Source of the DNA: Diospyros lotus
Lineage: Eukaryota; Streptophyta; Magnoliopsida; Ericales; Ebenaceae
NCBI RefSeq assembly: GCF_014633365.1
Contig: NC_068350.1
Location: 6,650,501 to 6,714,500 of the forward strand
Length of the DNA: 64,000 nt
Direction of reading: 5' to 3'
The number at the start of each line of letters is the position of its first letter. The stretch's first letter is position 1. Under the pieces are notes generated by a model. That model was not told the origin of the DNA. It did not search any database and worked only from the letters and a program-made list of their open reading frames with translations. The translations under genes were made by a program, and so were the position numbers. Positions 35,614 through 47,500 of the stretch are shown one piece after another.

Positions 35614-36110
35614 TGTCATGAACCTTGGAGATGAGCTAGGGTATGAAAGGAAGATCGAGAATAATAAGAGAAGAATTTGGGAAAGAGATCAGTTGGGAGG
35701 GAGAGAACAACAAGAAGATAAGGGAGGAGATTACCGAGAGAGAGAGAGAGAGGGAGAAATAGTAGAGAGAAACAAAGTATTCAATTCATTTTCAGCATGC
35801 CTTTTACAGAAGAAGGATCAAGCTTATATAGATTGAACTGTGGGTATTGCCATAGCATATCACACCCACTCTAACTAACTAATTTGTCCTATTCTAGCAC
35901 ATGGACACCTGCCAGATTTTGCTATAACAAAACTAACTAGCTGGAAAGGAAATACAAACAAGAGAATGAAATACTAAGGCAATGCAATTAAGTAATATCC
36001 AAGCTGATACAAAACTTAGCCGCAAAAAATTATACGTCTCCCTAGTCTCGTGACAAACAATTGCAACTATATTACAATGATGCTCTTCTATTGTTCCTGG
36101 GGTCATGACA
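35614..36110 (-). repeat. 5' LTR of the nested element
   Basis: 497 bases, longer than its partner mainly by small indels. It is followed directly by the duplicated target ATGGT. Confidence 0.9.
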
Positions 36111-36387
36111 ATGGTATACCCCTTGCCCCCCATAGGATTCACTACCAATTGTTATTGCAGTTCCTTAAGCTACTCAGTATGCTCATAGCTCTCTGTGATC
36201 TCCTTTACCCAATCAGGGATGACAATTGTAATGGCACTGCAGCTGGCCTGTTCTTCTCTTTTGGAAAGTGCATCGGCCACTTTATTTTTCTTCCCTTGCC
36301 TATAGTGGATTGTATAATCCAAGCCTAGTAGTTTAGATACCCCCTTCCTCTAGAGCTGGGTGTGTAGTTTTTGCTACAACAAATGCC

Positions 36388-38110
36388 TCAAACTGTCATA
36401 TCAGTCTTAATGATAAAGGGGCCTCTTTCTTGGTAGTGCCTCCACTTGTCCACTACCACTAAAACTGCTAGTAGCTCCTTGTTGTATACACTTAGTCCCA
36501 AGTGCCTTGGGGCTAAGGCTTGACTAAGGTATGGCAGCGGTCTGCCTTCTTGCATGAGCACTGCACCCACCCCCATATCACTAGCATCTGTCTCTACCAC
36601 AAAGGGTTTTGAGAAATTAGGGAGAGTTGATACCGGGGCTCTTTTCATTGCCTCCTTGAGGGTTGTGAATGCCATTTCAGCCTTGGGGTTCCACTAGAAC
36701 TTATCCTTCTTTAGCAACTTGGTCAAGGGCTTACTAATCATCCCATAGTGTGGGACAAATCTCTGGTAGTACCCTATTAGTCCCAAGAATCCTCTCAATT
36801 CCTTCACAATATTAGGCTGCGACCATTCAGTTATAGCATAGATTTTCCTTGGATTAGTACTAACTCCTTCCCTCGATATTACATGCCCCAAATATTCAAC
36901 CTCCCTCTATGCAAACAAGCATTTGGACATTTTGACATACAATTGATTGTGTTTAAGGATTTGGAATGTTGTCCTTAGGTGGGAAAGATGAAGTTCCAAT
37001 TTAGGGCTATATATATTAGTATGTCATCAAAGAATAGTAATATGAATTTTCTTAGGTAAGGGGCAAATAATTGGTTCATCAAGGCTTGAAAGGTAGCCGG
37101 GCCATTAGTGAGTCCAAATGGCATAACAAGGAATTCATAAAGGCCTTGGTGGGTTTGAAAGGCGGTTTTTGGGATGTTTGCAGGGTGCATTCTGATCTAA
37201 TGGTACCCAGATTGCAAGTCTAACTTAGGAAAAATGGTTGCCCCATGTAATTCATCCATCAAATCTTCTATAATAAGAACAGGGAATTTATTCTTAATGT
37301 TTAGGGTGTTGGGCTGGCGATAGACCACACAAAACTGTCAGGTACCATCATTCTTTTTGACTAATAGGACAGGTGATGCAAATGGGCTCTGGCTGGGTTG
37401 TATAATTGAGGAGGAAAACATTTGTTTAACTTGTCTTTTGATTTCAGATTTTTGTATGAGTGGGTAATGGTAAGGTCTAATATTGACTGGTTTTGAATTG
37501 GGCTTCAAGGGAATGGGTAGGGGGAAGAGAGGTAGGTTCAACAAACAATTCCTTAAACTCTATCAAAAGTTTATTGAGTGTGCCCAAGGGGGTTACCTCT
37601 TCTTGAGATGGTGTAGGTTCCACTATCTGCTTCTCATTGCCCCTTGTTCTCGTGTAACCTTCTTCCTCCATTTCCACAGCTTGAATGGAGAATAGTTGGG
37701 AAATGTGGAACTTTCTCTTTTTAAGCAACTTATGTAATTTCTTCCTTATAATTACTTTGCATTCCCCTGTCTCTAGGCTTCCCACCAATGTTAGCTTCTT
37801 ATCCACCTTAATGGTCACCTCTAGCTTATTGAAGTCAAACGTCAGAGGATTAACGGTCCTCATCCAGTCCACCTCCAACTCTATATCACAGCCCCTTAAT
37901 TCCAACACCCTTACTTCCATCAAGAACTCCTACCCTTGCATGAGCCACTTGAAATCCGCGCATTTGTAGTGGCTAAACATACGGTAACCGTTGGCCATTG
38001 TGATAGACAATGGTGTGGTGGCCACCAACTCACACTGTAGATTAGTGGCAGTAGCTTCAATGAGGAAGCTATGTGTATTGCCATTATCTATGAAGACCAT
38101 CAACTTCCTC
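36388..38110 (-). pseudogene. Chromovirus protease, reverse transcriptase and RNase H, broken
   Basis: The protease begins near 38110 with VFIDNGNTHSFL. The catalytic D-S/T-G is changed to D-N-G. The reverse transcriptase includes [45 protein letters not shown] and the active-site FFDDILIY, where gypsy elements have F/Y-x-D-D. RNase H starts FVVETDASDMGVGAVL. The parts lie in separate frames (37477-37923, 37338-37544, 36975-37190, 36694-36891, 36388-36675) with stops between. The nested element then interrupts at 36110. Confidence 0.88.
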
Positions 38111-38301
38111 CTTCCAGCTTACCCCTTGACTTTTATTATTTTAACCGTCGACTCTCCTTTCAATGCATGGAAAGATATCTTCCCTCCTTCATTTTCTACC
38201 TCTGCCTCCCCTATCAACTCCATGTCTTCCTCATTGACCTCCCCTTCTTCCTCATCCTCCTCCTCTTCCTTGCCTTCCATTTTCACGAGTTGTCGTTTGC
38301 A

Positions 38302-39373
38302 CTAATGGCCTGGTCCATACTTATCACCACATTTGTAATAGAGCCCGATCTGCCTTGTCTGCTCAATTGTAGTACCCTTCATGCCATTGTAATTTGTCTT
38401 AGGGGGTCCCGATGCTAATCCAGCACTCATCCCCTTCGTGTTCACCCCCATAGGTTGTGGAGGGTTCACATTTCTCCTAAGCCATGACTTACCCCTCCCA
38501 AAGATGGCCTCTAACGTCAGTTCTTGAAGCTTGGCCTTCTCAGTGGCCTGCCTTATGGTGGTAGGCAAGATCATTTTGACCATAGATCGTAATTCTCCTC
38601 TAAGGCCACTCACAAAATTTGATACAAAATACAGCTTCGTAAGGTAGTGTTGTGCATTCCACATAAGAGCCCTCAATTCTTCAAACTTGTCCTGGTAGTC
38701 AATCGTCGTTCTTGTTTGCTTCAACATCTTGAACTCCTCAATCACATCTGACATGTTCTTCTCCCCGAACCTTACAGACAGCTCTTCTGCGAACTCATTC
38801 CATCCAGCCTCCACCTCCCTCGCCTTGATCCACCCTTGATACCGGGAGTTGGCAATATCATTGAGATATGTCGCTGCCATGGTGACCCTCTGCATCTCGG
38901 GCACATTATACAATTGAAAGAATCTCTCACCAGCAAATCCACCATCTCGACTTGGATTAGTTAAACAAGGGAATCTCCAAACGAGGCATAGGGGTGGAGA
39001 TATTAGTGTGAGAATTCAGACCTCTTACCGGTGCTCCGATATCTGCCTCTAACGACTCATTTGGCTCAACCAATCTGTCAGGTCGTGGGAGTATTTTGTG
39101 GCCAGAATGACTGGGATCCGTCCTCGATTGGGGTGGGAATTTAGGCGGCAACTTGAATTGTGGAAGGGTAGAGAACATATTGAATATGCTATCAATTCTC
39201 TGTTTGTACTGATCGATGGTTTCCCAGTGCTTCTCTAACTCTCGTTGCATCGCTTCTCTGGCAGTGGCTTGATCTTCCCTGCCCTGAGCGATCGGTTCAT
39301 GAGTTTGGTTCATTCCAAACTCCAATGCCTCCATGTGCGTCTCCAATTGCTTTATACGTGTGCCTTCCGTCAT
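38302..39373 (-). pseudogene. Chromovirus gag, frameshifted
   Basis: Gag is the structural capsid protein. The minus-strand frames 38957-39373 and 38302-38913 give an N-terminal part and a retrotransposon capsid domain (MAATYLNDIANSRYQGW, EFKMLKQTRTTIDYQDKFEEL, FVSGLRGELR). The CCHC zinc knuckle (YYKCGDKYGPGH) is cut by an in-frame TAG at 38303-38305, after which CKRQLVKMEG continues. A frame break also separates the two parts near 38930. Confidence 0.85.
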
Positions 39374-39417
39374 TGATTTTGCTCAAGTTGATATCACCTT
39401 CAATCTTCGAGCACGTC

Positions 39418-39431
39418 CCACTCTAATACCA
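39418..39431 (-). promoter_or_regulatory. Primer-binding site of the chromovirus
   Basis: The minus strand reads TGGTATTAGAGTGG, matching the usual initiator tRNA-Met site TGGTATCAGAGC at 10 of 12 positions, two bases from the LTR. Confidence 0.7.
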
Positions 39432-39433
39432 AA

Positions 39434-39777
39434 TGATAAGTCTCGGATTTGAGACTTATGCAGTTTGGAAAATTAAGTAGCCGTAGAATTTAAATTGGAG
39501 AGAGAGAGAGAGAGGAGGAGGGAGAATTGAGAGGAAAAGAGAGAGAGAGAGAATTTTGGAGGGAAAGATTTATGTTCTATTCAATTGCATAAATCCCATC
39601 CTCGGTGCCTCTTATCCTTTTATAGGCGCCTTATGGTTGTAACTGCAAGGGTACAAGCTGTTAGAGATGCAACCGTTTAGTACAATTATGGCTTATTACA
39701 ATACCAGGCTAATCACAGCCTTGCCCCCTAACTACTAATTACATTCATGCCCTTGCCCGCCCTTTGGTGTCGTGACA
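39434..39777 (-). repeat. 5' LTR of the chromovirus
   Basis: 344 bases, similar along its length to 30310-30655 with GA-repeat length differences. On the minus strand it begins TGTCACGACACC. Confidence 0.9.
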
Positions 39778-39782
39778 GCTTT

Positions 39783-40010
39783 ATTTGAAGGCTTCATATA
39801 ATTCTGGTTGCTGAAGGAAAACAATAGTATAGTTTTCTCTAAGTTCTTGTTAAATGTCTTTGAAAGGTGACCAGATGATTGGACGTACTATGTGCTCGCC
39901 GCCGAGGCCAAGGCAATTGGATAAAATGAATACAAGTAGTGAATTTTATACTACCAAGATTAAGAAGAGTAGTATTATGGTGCAACAAAGTATTAGTTGT
40001 AAAAGAAATG
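39783..40010 (+). repeat. Continuation of the CobW-intron-like duplicate
   Basis: This stretch resumes the alignment to the CobW intron on the far side of the chromovirus. Shared text includes GGTTGCTGAAGGAA, TGTTAAATGTCTTTGAAAGG and TGACCAGATGA, matching 59895-59980. Similarity fades after about 40000. Confidence 0.75.
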
Positions 40011-40214
40011 GAAGAGTTTGAAAGTGCATTTTAACTGAATTTGTTCTCTGATATTCCAAAAAGACTATCAAAATCTAGAGTTCTAGGAAAAATGCTATCT
40101 TCCAAGTAGAAATCCAATTATAGTTTTACGTGAACCTTATTAATACTACCTTTGACAAAACTTAGATTTTGTTGGTCTTGGATTCTAGGCAAAACACTCT
40201 CTTCCAAGTAAAAA

Positions 40215-40900
40215 TCAAACTGGTTTTATGTGAACCCTACTAATGCTATCCATGACAAGGAAATTAAAGTTGGCTAAGGGACCATATTCATCAATATTTG
40301 AGAGTATTAAATGATAAGCTGAAGAAGATCCTACCTTGCTACTTTTGTACTTTCGCCTCCCCTCTAAACATATTACCATGAAGCAAAACATTACAATTTG
40401 AATGAATTTTATTAATTTTAGGCTGACATATTTTGCCATAAACAATTGGGAAGTAGCATTCCACAGGTTTTGTTTTGTATCTTGGAACTTAGGCATGCGA
40501 TACGGCTGATACCCTCATGATAACATGACACTCACTCCAAGTCCAATTTTTGCCATAATAGCATTTTTAATGCCATCATATTTTTTTCGTCACAATTGGA
40601 CTTTGAAACCATTGAGATAATGCTCTACTTTGATCTCTTAAACTTTTGATCATTATTGCCATTCAAGCTTTTCAAAGCCAGTGAACCACCTCTGCTTAAA
40701 AAGATTGCTTATGTATCATTCTTCTTCCCTGTAGAAGCAATCTCCAATTATTCCAATGTCAAATCATAGAACTCGTTAATACTCTTCAATAGACATACCC
40801 TGTTACTGCTCCTTCAACAACCAGTTCCTAATATACTCGGTCTTTTATACGCATCAGTGAATCTTGTGAAAGACAATTACATAGCCAAATAACACTTTTC
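40215..40900 (-). mobile_element. Degenerate copia remnant (gag and integrase start)
   Basis: The minus strand has a frame (40215-40496) with a CFMVICLEGRRKYKSS segment and then AYHLILSNIDEYGPLANF. This resembles the zinc-binding end and the first catalytic block (H/L-x-D-x-x-G-P) of copia integrase, badly decayed. Further upstream, near 40740-40810, the minus strand suggests a gag-like SIEEY-x-x-FYDL segment. No LTRs were found. Confidence 0.4.
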
Positions 40901-42451
40901 TAGAGAGAGCTCATTAATTCCAAAGTCATAATTACTCAGAAGTCATGTTATCAGTATTACTATGAATAGTGATGTAAAATCCTCCATAACTGCAAGAATA
41001 GAAGCAAATATAGATTGAATACTCCTGTTGTAGTTATAATAAAATAACAATCCCAGATTATCATGATCTGGAAGGCGATGATCTAATCCAACTGCATAAT
41101 TCATGCTTTTGATTAAGTGTAGCCTTGCCTATTTTCACTCTCCATCAACAACTTCGTGTGAATTGCTTTTTAAAAGGTGTCAATATGCATGAGACGTTGT
41201 TCAATGTCCCAGTAATGAATTCAGTATATACAAAATCATGTGGAACTATATCACTTGTAAATTATATGTATATAAACACAGAGAGAGAGGAGGGGGGGGG
41301 GGGATCTCAATCAATTGTCAAAATTTACTCCACTATGATACCATGTCAGCCAGAATCTGATACAGCTAATCTCTTCTCTTAAGTCAAAACTGTTCAAGGG
41401 TCTTTACATGAAGATATTTTAAGAAAGATGCAACCTGATATGAATTCTAGCTAAAATTACTAGCATGTGAAGATCATATAACTTGTAAGATGGTGATAAT
41501 AAACCTCTATTTGGTTGAGTAGTGGCCATCCAAAACAGTGTTTTTTTAAAAATAAAAATATTTTTACATGTTTTTGTAGTGTTTGACCAAAATTAAAAAG
41601 CATTTTTACACAACCAAAGCCTTTTGAATCCCATGGAGCATAAGTAGAAATTTGAAGCTTCTACAATGAAGTAAAAATACTTTTTTTTAGTCAAAATTAT
41701 ACTAATTTGCACATGGTTGAATTTGAAAATTACACTATTAGTTCTAATTAAATTTCATGTTATTTTGTTAAATTTAAAATTTTTATTGTTTTAATAATCT
41801 AAATGATAACTTACTGCACAAAAAAAAAAAAAAGATTTTATAGGTAAGATAGTATTTAATCAAAAAAATTTAAAAACATTTTCTTATCCAAAGAGTATTA
41901 ACTACAAAAACAATTTTGTCAATGCCATTTCTGGATTTATTTGTTAAAAAGCATGTTTTCTAGTTGCTGGCCAAATGCATATAATAATGCTAAAAACGCT
42001 TCTAAGATGATTTGGCCAAATGCTCGATCTACTCTTCTTCATTGTAAAAGTGCTTTTTATAGATGTGATTCTTATGACAATACAAATTTCATGGCAATAC
42101 CAAATATGTACTGGGAAAATCTGTAGAGATGTGGACGGGGGATAGAGAAATGTAGGAGAGCCAGGAGGAGTTGCAACTTGATGGATGGTGACATTGGCAT
42201 TACACAAGTGGCTTTAGGGACTTTGACCATTAAGCAATAAAAGGGAATTGCTCTACTTCGTAACTTGGATATCTGCATTGGTTTTTGAATATTATTTGAT
42301 GTTGATTTAGTCAGTTGTCCATTGAAGTAGGCAGGGTATGGTTAATGCAGAGAAGAGTTGAAATTCCAGATTGCCTATTTTGATATCGTGTTTATTTTGG
42401 AATCATTATGCCAACTAGAATAGGGAGGATAAATTAATGATTTTGAAATTC

Positions 42452-42496
<45 letters not shown>

Positions 42497-44589
42497 ACGT
42501 ATACAGAAAAATAGGATGGTGTTGGTGAGGGACTTCGTTCCAGTGAAGTTGAGTTAGAATTACAAATGAAGTAGGTGCGAGAGACAGAACACAGGGAAGC
42601 AACATATGAAGTTTGGAGTAAATGATTGACTTTGACTCTAGTAAAGATCATTAAACCGAGATTTGTTCTGTGAAGCGAAAAATAGAGTGTGGACTAATGA
42701 TTGATTATGAGTCTAGTGAAGATCATTAAATTTAGACTACTTTTGTCTGGTCTAACACTCTGCAATATCAAAGAAGAACTTTTCAAATATGGGGTTGATT
42801 CATATTAGGGTACTTTTTTCCAACAACAAACAACCAATATTTTCCCACGTTCAACTCCTATAGTGTCTCTCTTCCTACTTGCCCGCCTGATGTATCACTC
42901 TTAATGCAAATTCCTGCAAAGAGTTCTTTTTTTGTTTTGGGTGCTTTCCAACTTTATCTAGTACAATCTATGAAGAAAGGTTTTCAATTTCCAACCAACC
43001 ACACAATGTGTCTAATAATACTAAAACAGCATTTTATTCTCCTTTTCCACAAAATCCTGATGCTTAATGCTGGCTTCTCCTAGATTGGAGAAAGTCGGTA
43101 TTTTCATGCCATACATGCAGTGGATTTGTTGCTGGGTGAGTGCACTGTCTATCATGATGCAAATAACATATACGTGTCCAACCAAGACAAGATAGTATTG
43201 GAAACTTGCCCTAGACTCAAAAATTACTCAAGAATATAATTTTTAAGTATGGTAATTAATTTAATGGGTTAAGTCTTTTTTTTTTTCACTCTGTCCTGTG
43301 TACCTGTAATGGAATGCTCCAAACTCTATTGTCCCCCAGAAACATGTCTCAATTTGATGATCTTGACTGACTAGAGTTGAAATCAATGGTATACTCCAAG
43401 CTTTAATAGTTTTTTATTTTTTTCTAAATTCCAAACTTTATTTGTAGCTTCCTTGTTATTTGTCTCTCTCACCAAGTTCTAGGGGGACAGTCAATAGAGT
43501 ATGACTGAACTAGAGTATATCTTCACTGCCTTATGCCAATGTCTCGATCCTTGAAATTGTAGCCCCTTTTGACTCTCCTGTATTTTTCCATCCCTCCTTT
43601 GCATCACTACAAATCTTCTTATTCTCACCATTTCACAAATCATATAATCTTCATAGGTTTCTTATTTCTTGGCAGACCAAAGGAGTGCTACTAAAGTTGG
43701 GGAATTCAAAACTTCCAAAAATTCCCTCTTTATAGAGTTCCAAGAGATTGTATTCTGTATGAAAATCTTATTTATCTCTAATTCCTTTGTGGATGCCTTG
43801 TTGTGGACTCAAACATTATAGAAGGCCGCAAGGTACAGTACATGCACCAAACAGAATCCCTCTTTTGAGAATTTAGGTTGTGCATGTGATTTATGTTGTA
43901 AATTGCAATTCATTTGTTAAAGGCTTTGAAATTGTTGAAGGAAAGAACCAGTGCGTCACTTAGGAGTTATTGCTACATTAGATTTAGGACTTTGAAAGTA
44001 GATTAACTTACTCTCTTTTTGTATCATAATACTTGGCAAGAAATTGCAACCGTTATATTTGGTAAAAGTGGTTAGTGATTCTGTACTGTCCACATAGCAA
44101 TAGCAATACACTTATTTTGAGCAACCAAAATTTAAGCTGATTACTGGTAAGTGTTCAAATGTAAATCGTCAATGATATAATACGTTGCCAGTTTGAGTTA
44201 TACAACTCTCAAAATGGAAAGCTTTATATGATAAATCATCTCAAATTTTTTAGTTGTACAGATTATTAGTTTTTTCTCTTGCTTCATATGGATCAAATAA
44301 ATGTAAGTTGGTCATTTTCTATTTATGATGTAAGGAGACTTGCTGACTTCATTTGTATTCTGCCTAATTGTTTCCATCATATGCTTCCTGCAGGATTTGT
44401 GACACCTATTTTCTAGGGACTGGTGCTATTTTAGTGAATGTAATGTGGAGAATAGCTCATCATTTAATCTGTTTCCTTGTATGAACTCTGTTGTACCATG
44501 TAATAACTGGAAATAAGTTTCCACATATATGCATCCAGGTTCCGGGAACAAGATTTTACATGGTACACAAGCTGTGATATCCCGCAGGC
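40900..44589. other. Upstream region of APY7, no protein gene seen
   Basis: This region has a poly-G run near 41291-41304 and a (GA)n microsatellite at 42454-42494. It should also hold the APY7 promoter and any 5' UTR exon. An acceptor-like TTCCTGCAG near 44386-44394 and another, ATCCCGCAG, ending just before the start codon hint at a 5' UTR intron, but no exon boundaries can be fixed. Confidence 0.45.
42454..42494 (+). repeat. (GA)n microsatellite
   Basis: About 20 perfect GA units. Confidence 0.95.
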
Positions 44590-47500
44590 ATGATGTTTAG
44601 TAAAATTGCAGAGTTTGTATCTGCTGCTATAAATCATTCATCGTCCCCAAAGTCTTCTACTCTGCCCTATGTCTCATCTGGACTGTCACCTCCAACAAAT
44701 TCTGTTCATGGCTACGGTTTTGCAAACTCTGGACAGAAGAATAGTATGCGATTCTCATCTTCTCTCCAAGATTTTTCCACTTACCACCATCTTGATCAAG
44801 AAGGAGGTGATCTTAACTCTGGAATTGATGGGGATTTGAAAAATGCAAAACAGGGTTATTTCTCACATAATAGAGGAAGTGGTGCGTCAAGTTTTTCAAA
44901 GGAGAAGGCACCATCAGGAAGTCCTCGCGCACGAAAGAAGTGGATGCGTACTATCATGGTTCTAGTTTGCCTTCTGTTATTTGCTTCTCTTATATATATG
45001 TTACAGTTGTATTATTCCAATTGGTCTAAAGGAACTTCCAAGTACTATGTTGTACTGGATTGTGGTAGCACTGGGACTCGAGTTTATGTATATCAGGTGT
45101 CTGTAAATTACAATAACAATGGCAGTCTTCCTATTTTTTTGAGATCACTACCAGAAGCACTCCAGAGAAAACCTAGCTCAGAAAGTGGGCGAGCTTACAA
45201 CAGAATGGAGACTGAACCTGGGTTTGACAAATTGGTGCACAATGTCTCTGGCTTGAGGAAAACAATACAGCCACTAATTCGGTGGGCTGAGAAGCAAATA
45301 CCGAAGCATGCACATAAGACCACTTCTCTGTTCCTTTATGCTACAGCAGGGGTGCGCAGGCTACCAATTTCAGACTCGCAATGGCTTCTTAATAATGCAT
45401 GGTCCATTTTAAAAAGCTCACCTTTCTTTTGTCGGAGAGAGTGGGTTAAAACTATTAGTGGCACGGAGGAAGCATACTATGGATGGATAGCTTTGAACTA
45501 CCACACTAGGGTTTTGGGAGCTATTCCAAAGAAAACAACATTTGGTTCACTTGACTTAGGTGGTTCATCCTTGCAGGTTACTTTTGAGAGTAAGGAGCAA
45601 TTGCATAATGAGACGAGTTTAAAGTTGAGCATTGGTCCCGTTAACCATCATCTCAATGCCTATTCACTCTCAGGGTATGGTTTGAATGATGCATTTGACA
45701 AGTCCGTGTTCTATCTTCTCAAGAAACTTCCAAAAACCAATAATGTAGATCTAGCAAGTGGAAACATTGAGATCAAACACCCTTGCCTGCAATCTGGTTA
45801 CAAGGATAAATATTTCTGTTCTCATTGTGCTTCAGCTTACCAAGAAGGTGGGAGTCCTTCAAGCAGTGCAAAAATTTTGGGTAAAGGGGGAAAGCCTGGG
45901 ATTACCATCCAGCTCATTGGTGCACCAAAATGGGAAGAATGCAGGGAGCTTGCTAAAGTTGCTGTCAATTTGTCTGAATGGTCTGATCAAAGTCCAGGAA
46001 TCGATTGTGAGTTGCAGCCCTGTGCTCTTACTCATAATCAGCCTCGTCCATATGGTCAATTTTATGCAATGTCTGGTTTCTTTGTGGTGTATCGCTTTTT
46101 TAACTTGAGTTCTGATGCGGCACTTGATGATGTGTTAGAGAAGGGTCATGGTTTTTGCGAGAAATCTTGGGACATTGCAAAGAAAAGTGTTAAACCTCAG
46201 CCTTTTATAGAGCAGTATTGTTTTAGAGCGCCATATATTGTGTTCCTGTTGAGAGAGGGCCTACACATTTCTGATAGCCAATTGATTATTGGTTCTGGAA
46301 GTATTACTTGGACTCTTGGGGTGTCCCTGGTTGAAGCTGGGAAAGCATTTTCAGCCAGAAAAGAGCTTCACAGATATGAAATACTCCAGATGAGGATAAA
46401 CCCAGTCATTCTTCTTGCCATTTTGTTTGGTTCACTTCTTTTCTTAATTTGTGCATTATCATTTATTGGCAATTCGCTGCCACGATTGTTCCGCAGACCA
46501 TATCTTCCCCTTTTCAAGCATAATAGTGCATCATCTGCCTCTGTCCTCACGCCTTTCCGTTTTCAGATTTGGAGTCCTATAAATTCAGGTAAACTCTTCT
46601 GCATGACCTGCTACTTATGCAAAAAACATTATGGGAGTTTTGTTGATGCATTACATTTTCCCAATTATGAAATTATGTCCGTTGTTGCTTCTATTTTTTA
46701 TTTTTTTTGGCCGCCTAATTATGAATGGATAAGTTGTATGGCTCTCATCCTTGGAAGGGAATAATATCTTGTTCTGACATGAAGAGTCTTAAGTGTTCAT
46801 ACTGAGTGTGCTGACAAGCTAGATGATGTAAGGTAATATCCAACTCAAAAGCCAGATCTGGGCCTCTATGTTTGTCTTGGTTTTTGCAATTCTCCTTCAT
46901 GCATTTTGGACCACAACATTTTGTTTGTCATGGATGAAGTCCAAGGCAAAAGTTGGCCTCATCCCAAATCGTTTTGCTTTAGTGGTTGGAATTACTCTAA
47001 TGTGCATAAAATATTGGTCCGCTGTTGATGTATGGGTCAAATCCCTGATTGTACATATCTTATTAAGACATCTAGTAGCCAAGTTCTTGACTTGTTAGGG
47101 GATCCATAATTTCCTTGTTTCTCTGGCTAACGAGCCGTTTACTTTGCTAACCTCATGGATTAAACATCTGTCCATTTTGTATATGAGTCTCTAGAAAATT
47201 TAGTCTCAAATTCAATCTTTTGTATTTCAATCTCCTTACAATCTAAATCCCTTTTTGGATACCAAGCAGCTTAAGGCAATACTCCTAAATTCCTAATAAA
47301 CATCCTTGAGTTTGAGTCCTAAATGAGTTTCTGAGTTATGGATCAGAAATAGAAAGAATGTGGAAGAAGTGGGGAGGAAGTATCCAAATCCCTTTTTTAT
47401 TTTATTCTTCACTACCAGGATTAAAAAAACAACCCTGAAACCTTCCAAAACAGAAATGACTCTTTCTAAAAGAATATGGAGAAAGATGAGGGATCAAAAG

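Larger units (their letters stand above)
32007..36110 (-). mobile_element. Nested non-autonomous LTR element with unfamiliar ORFs
   Basis: LTRs at 32007-32494 and 35614-36110 run from TGTCATGAACC to GGTCATGACA on the plus strand. The 5-bp duplication ATGGT lies at 32002-32006 and 36111-36115, inside the RNase H/integrase region of the chromovirus. The primer site and polypurine tract (AGGAGAGGGGAAT, minus strand of 32495-32507) show minus orientation. The 3.1-kb interior has no gag, protease, reverse transcriptase or integrase, but carries two minus-strand frames without recognised domains. Its LTR ends (TGTCATGACC on the minus strand) resemble those of the host chromovirus, so it may use related machinery. 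Confidence 0.92.
30310..39777 (-). mobile_element. Ty3/gypsy chromovirus, interrupted by a nested element
   Basis: LTRs lie at 30310-30655 and 39434-39777, both from TGATAAGTCTCGGAT to ATGACA/GTGACA on the plus strand. Flanks are the 5-bp duplication GCTTT (30305-30309 and 39778-39782). The element reads on the minus strand: gag, protease, reverse transcriptase, RNase H, integrase, chromodomain, the gypsy order. Without the nested 4.1-kb insertion it would be about 5.4 kb. Short LTRs, compact length and a C-terminal chromodomain fit a Reina-like chromovirus, though the clade is inferred. Several frameshifts and stops make it inactive. The host site lies in the CobW-intron-like duplicate. Confidence 0.93.

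Noticed and set aside
37483..38418. Plus-strand frames of 70-115 codons
   Set aside because: They are shadows of the minus-strand chromovirus gag and protease/reverse transcriptase regions.
45758..46108. 116-codon plus-strand frame
   Set aside because: It is an out-of-frame shadow inside the APY7 first coding exon.
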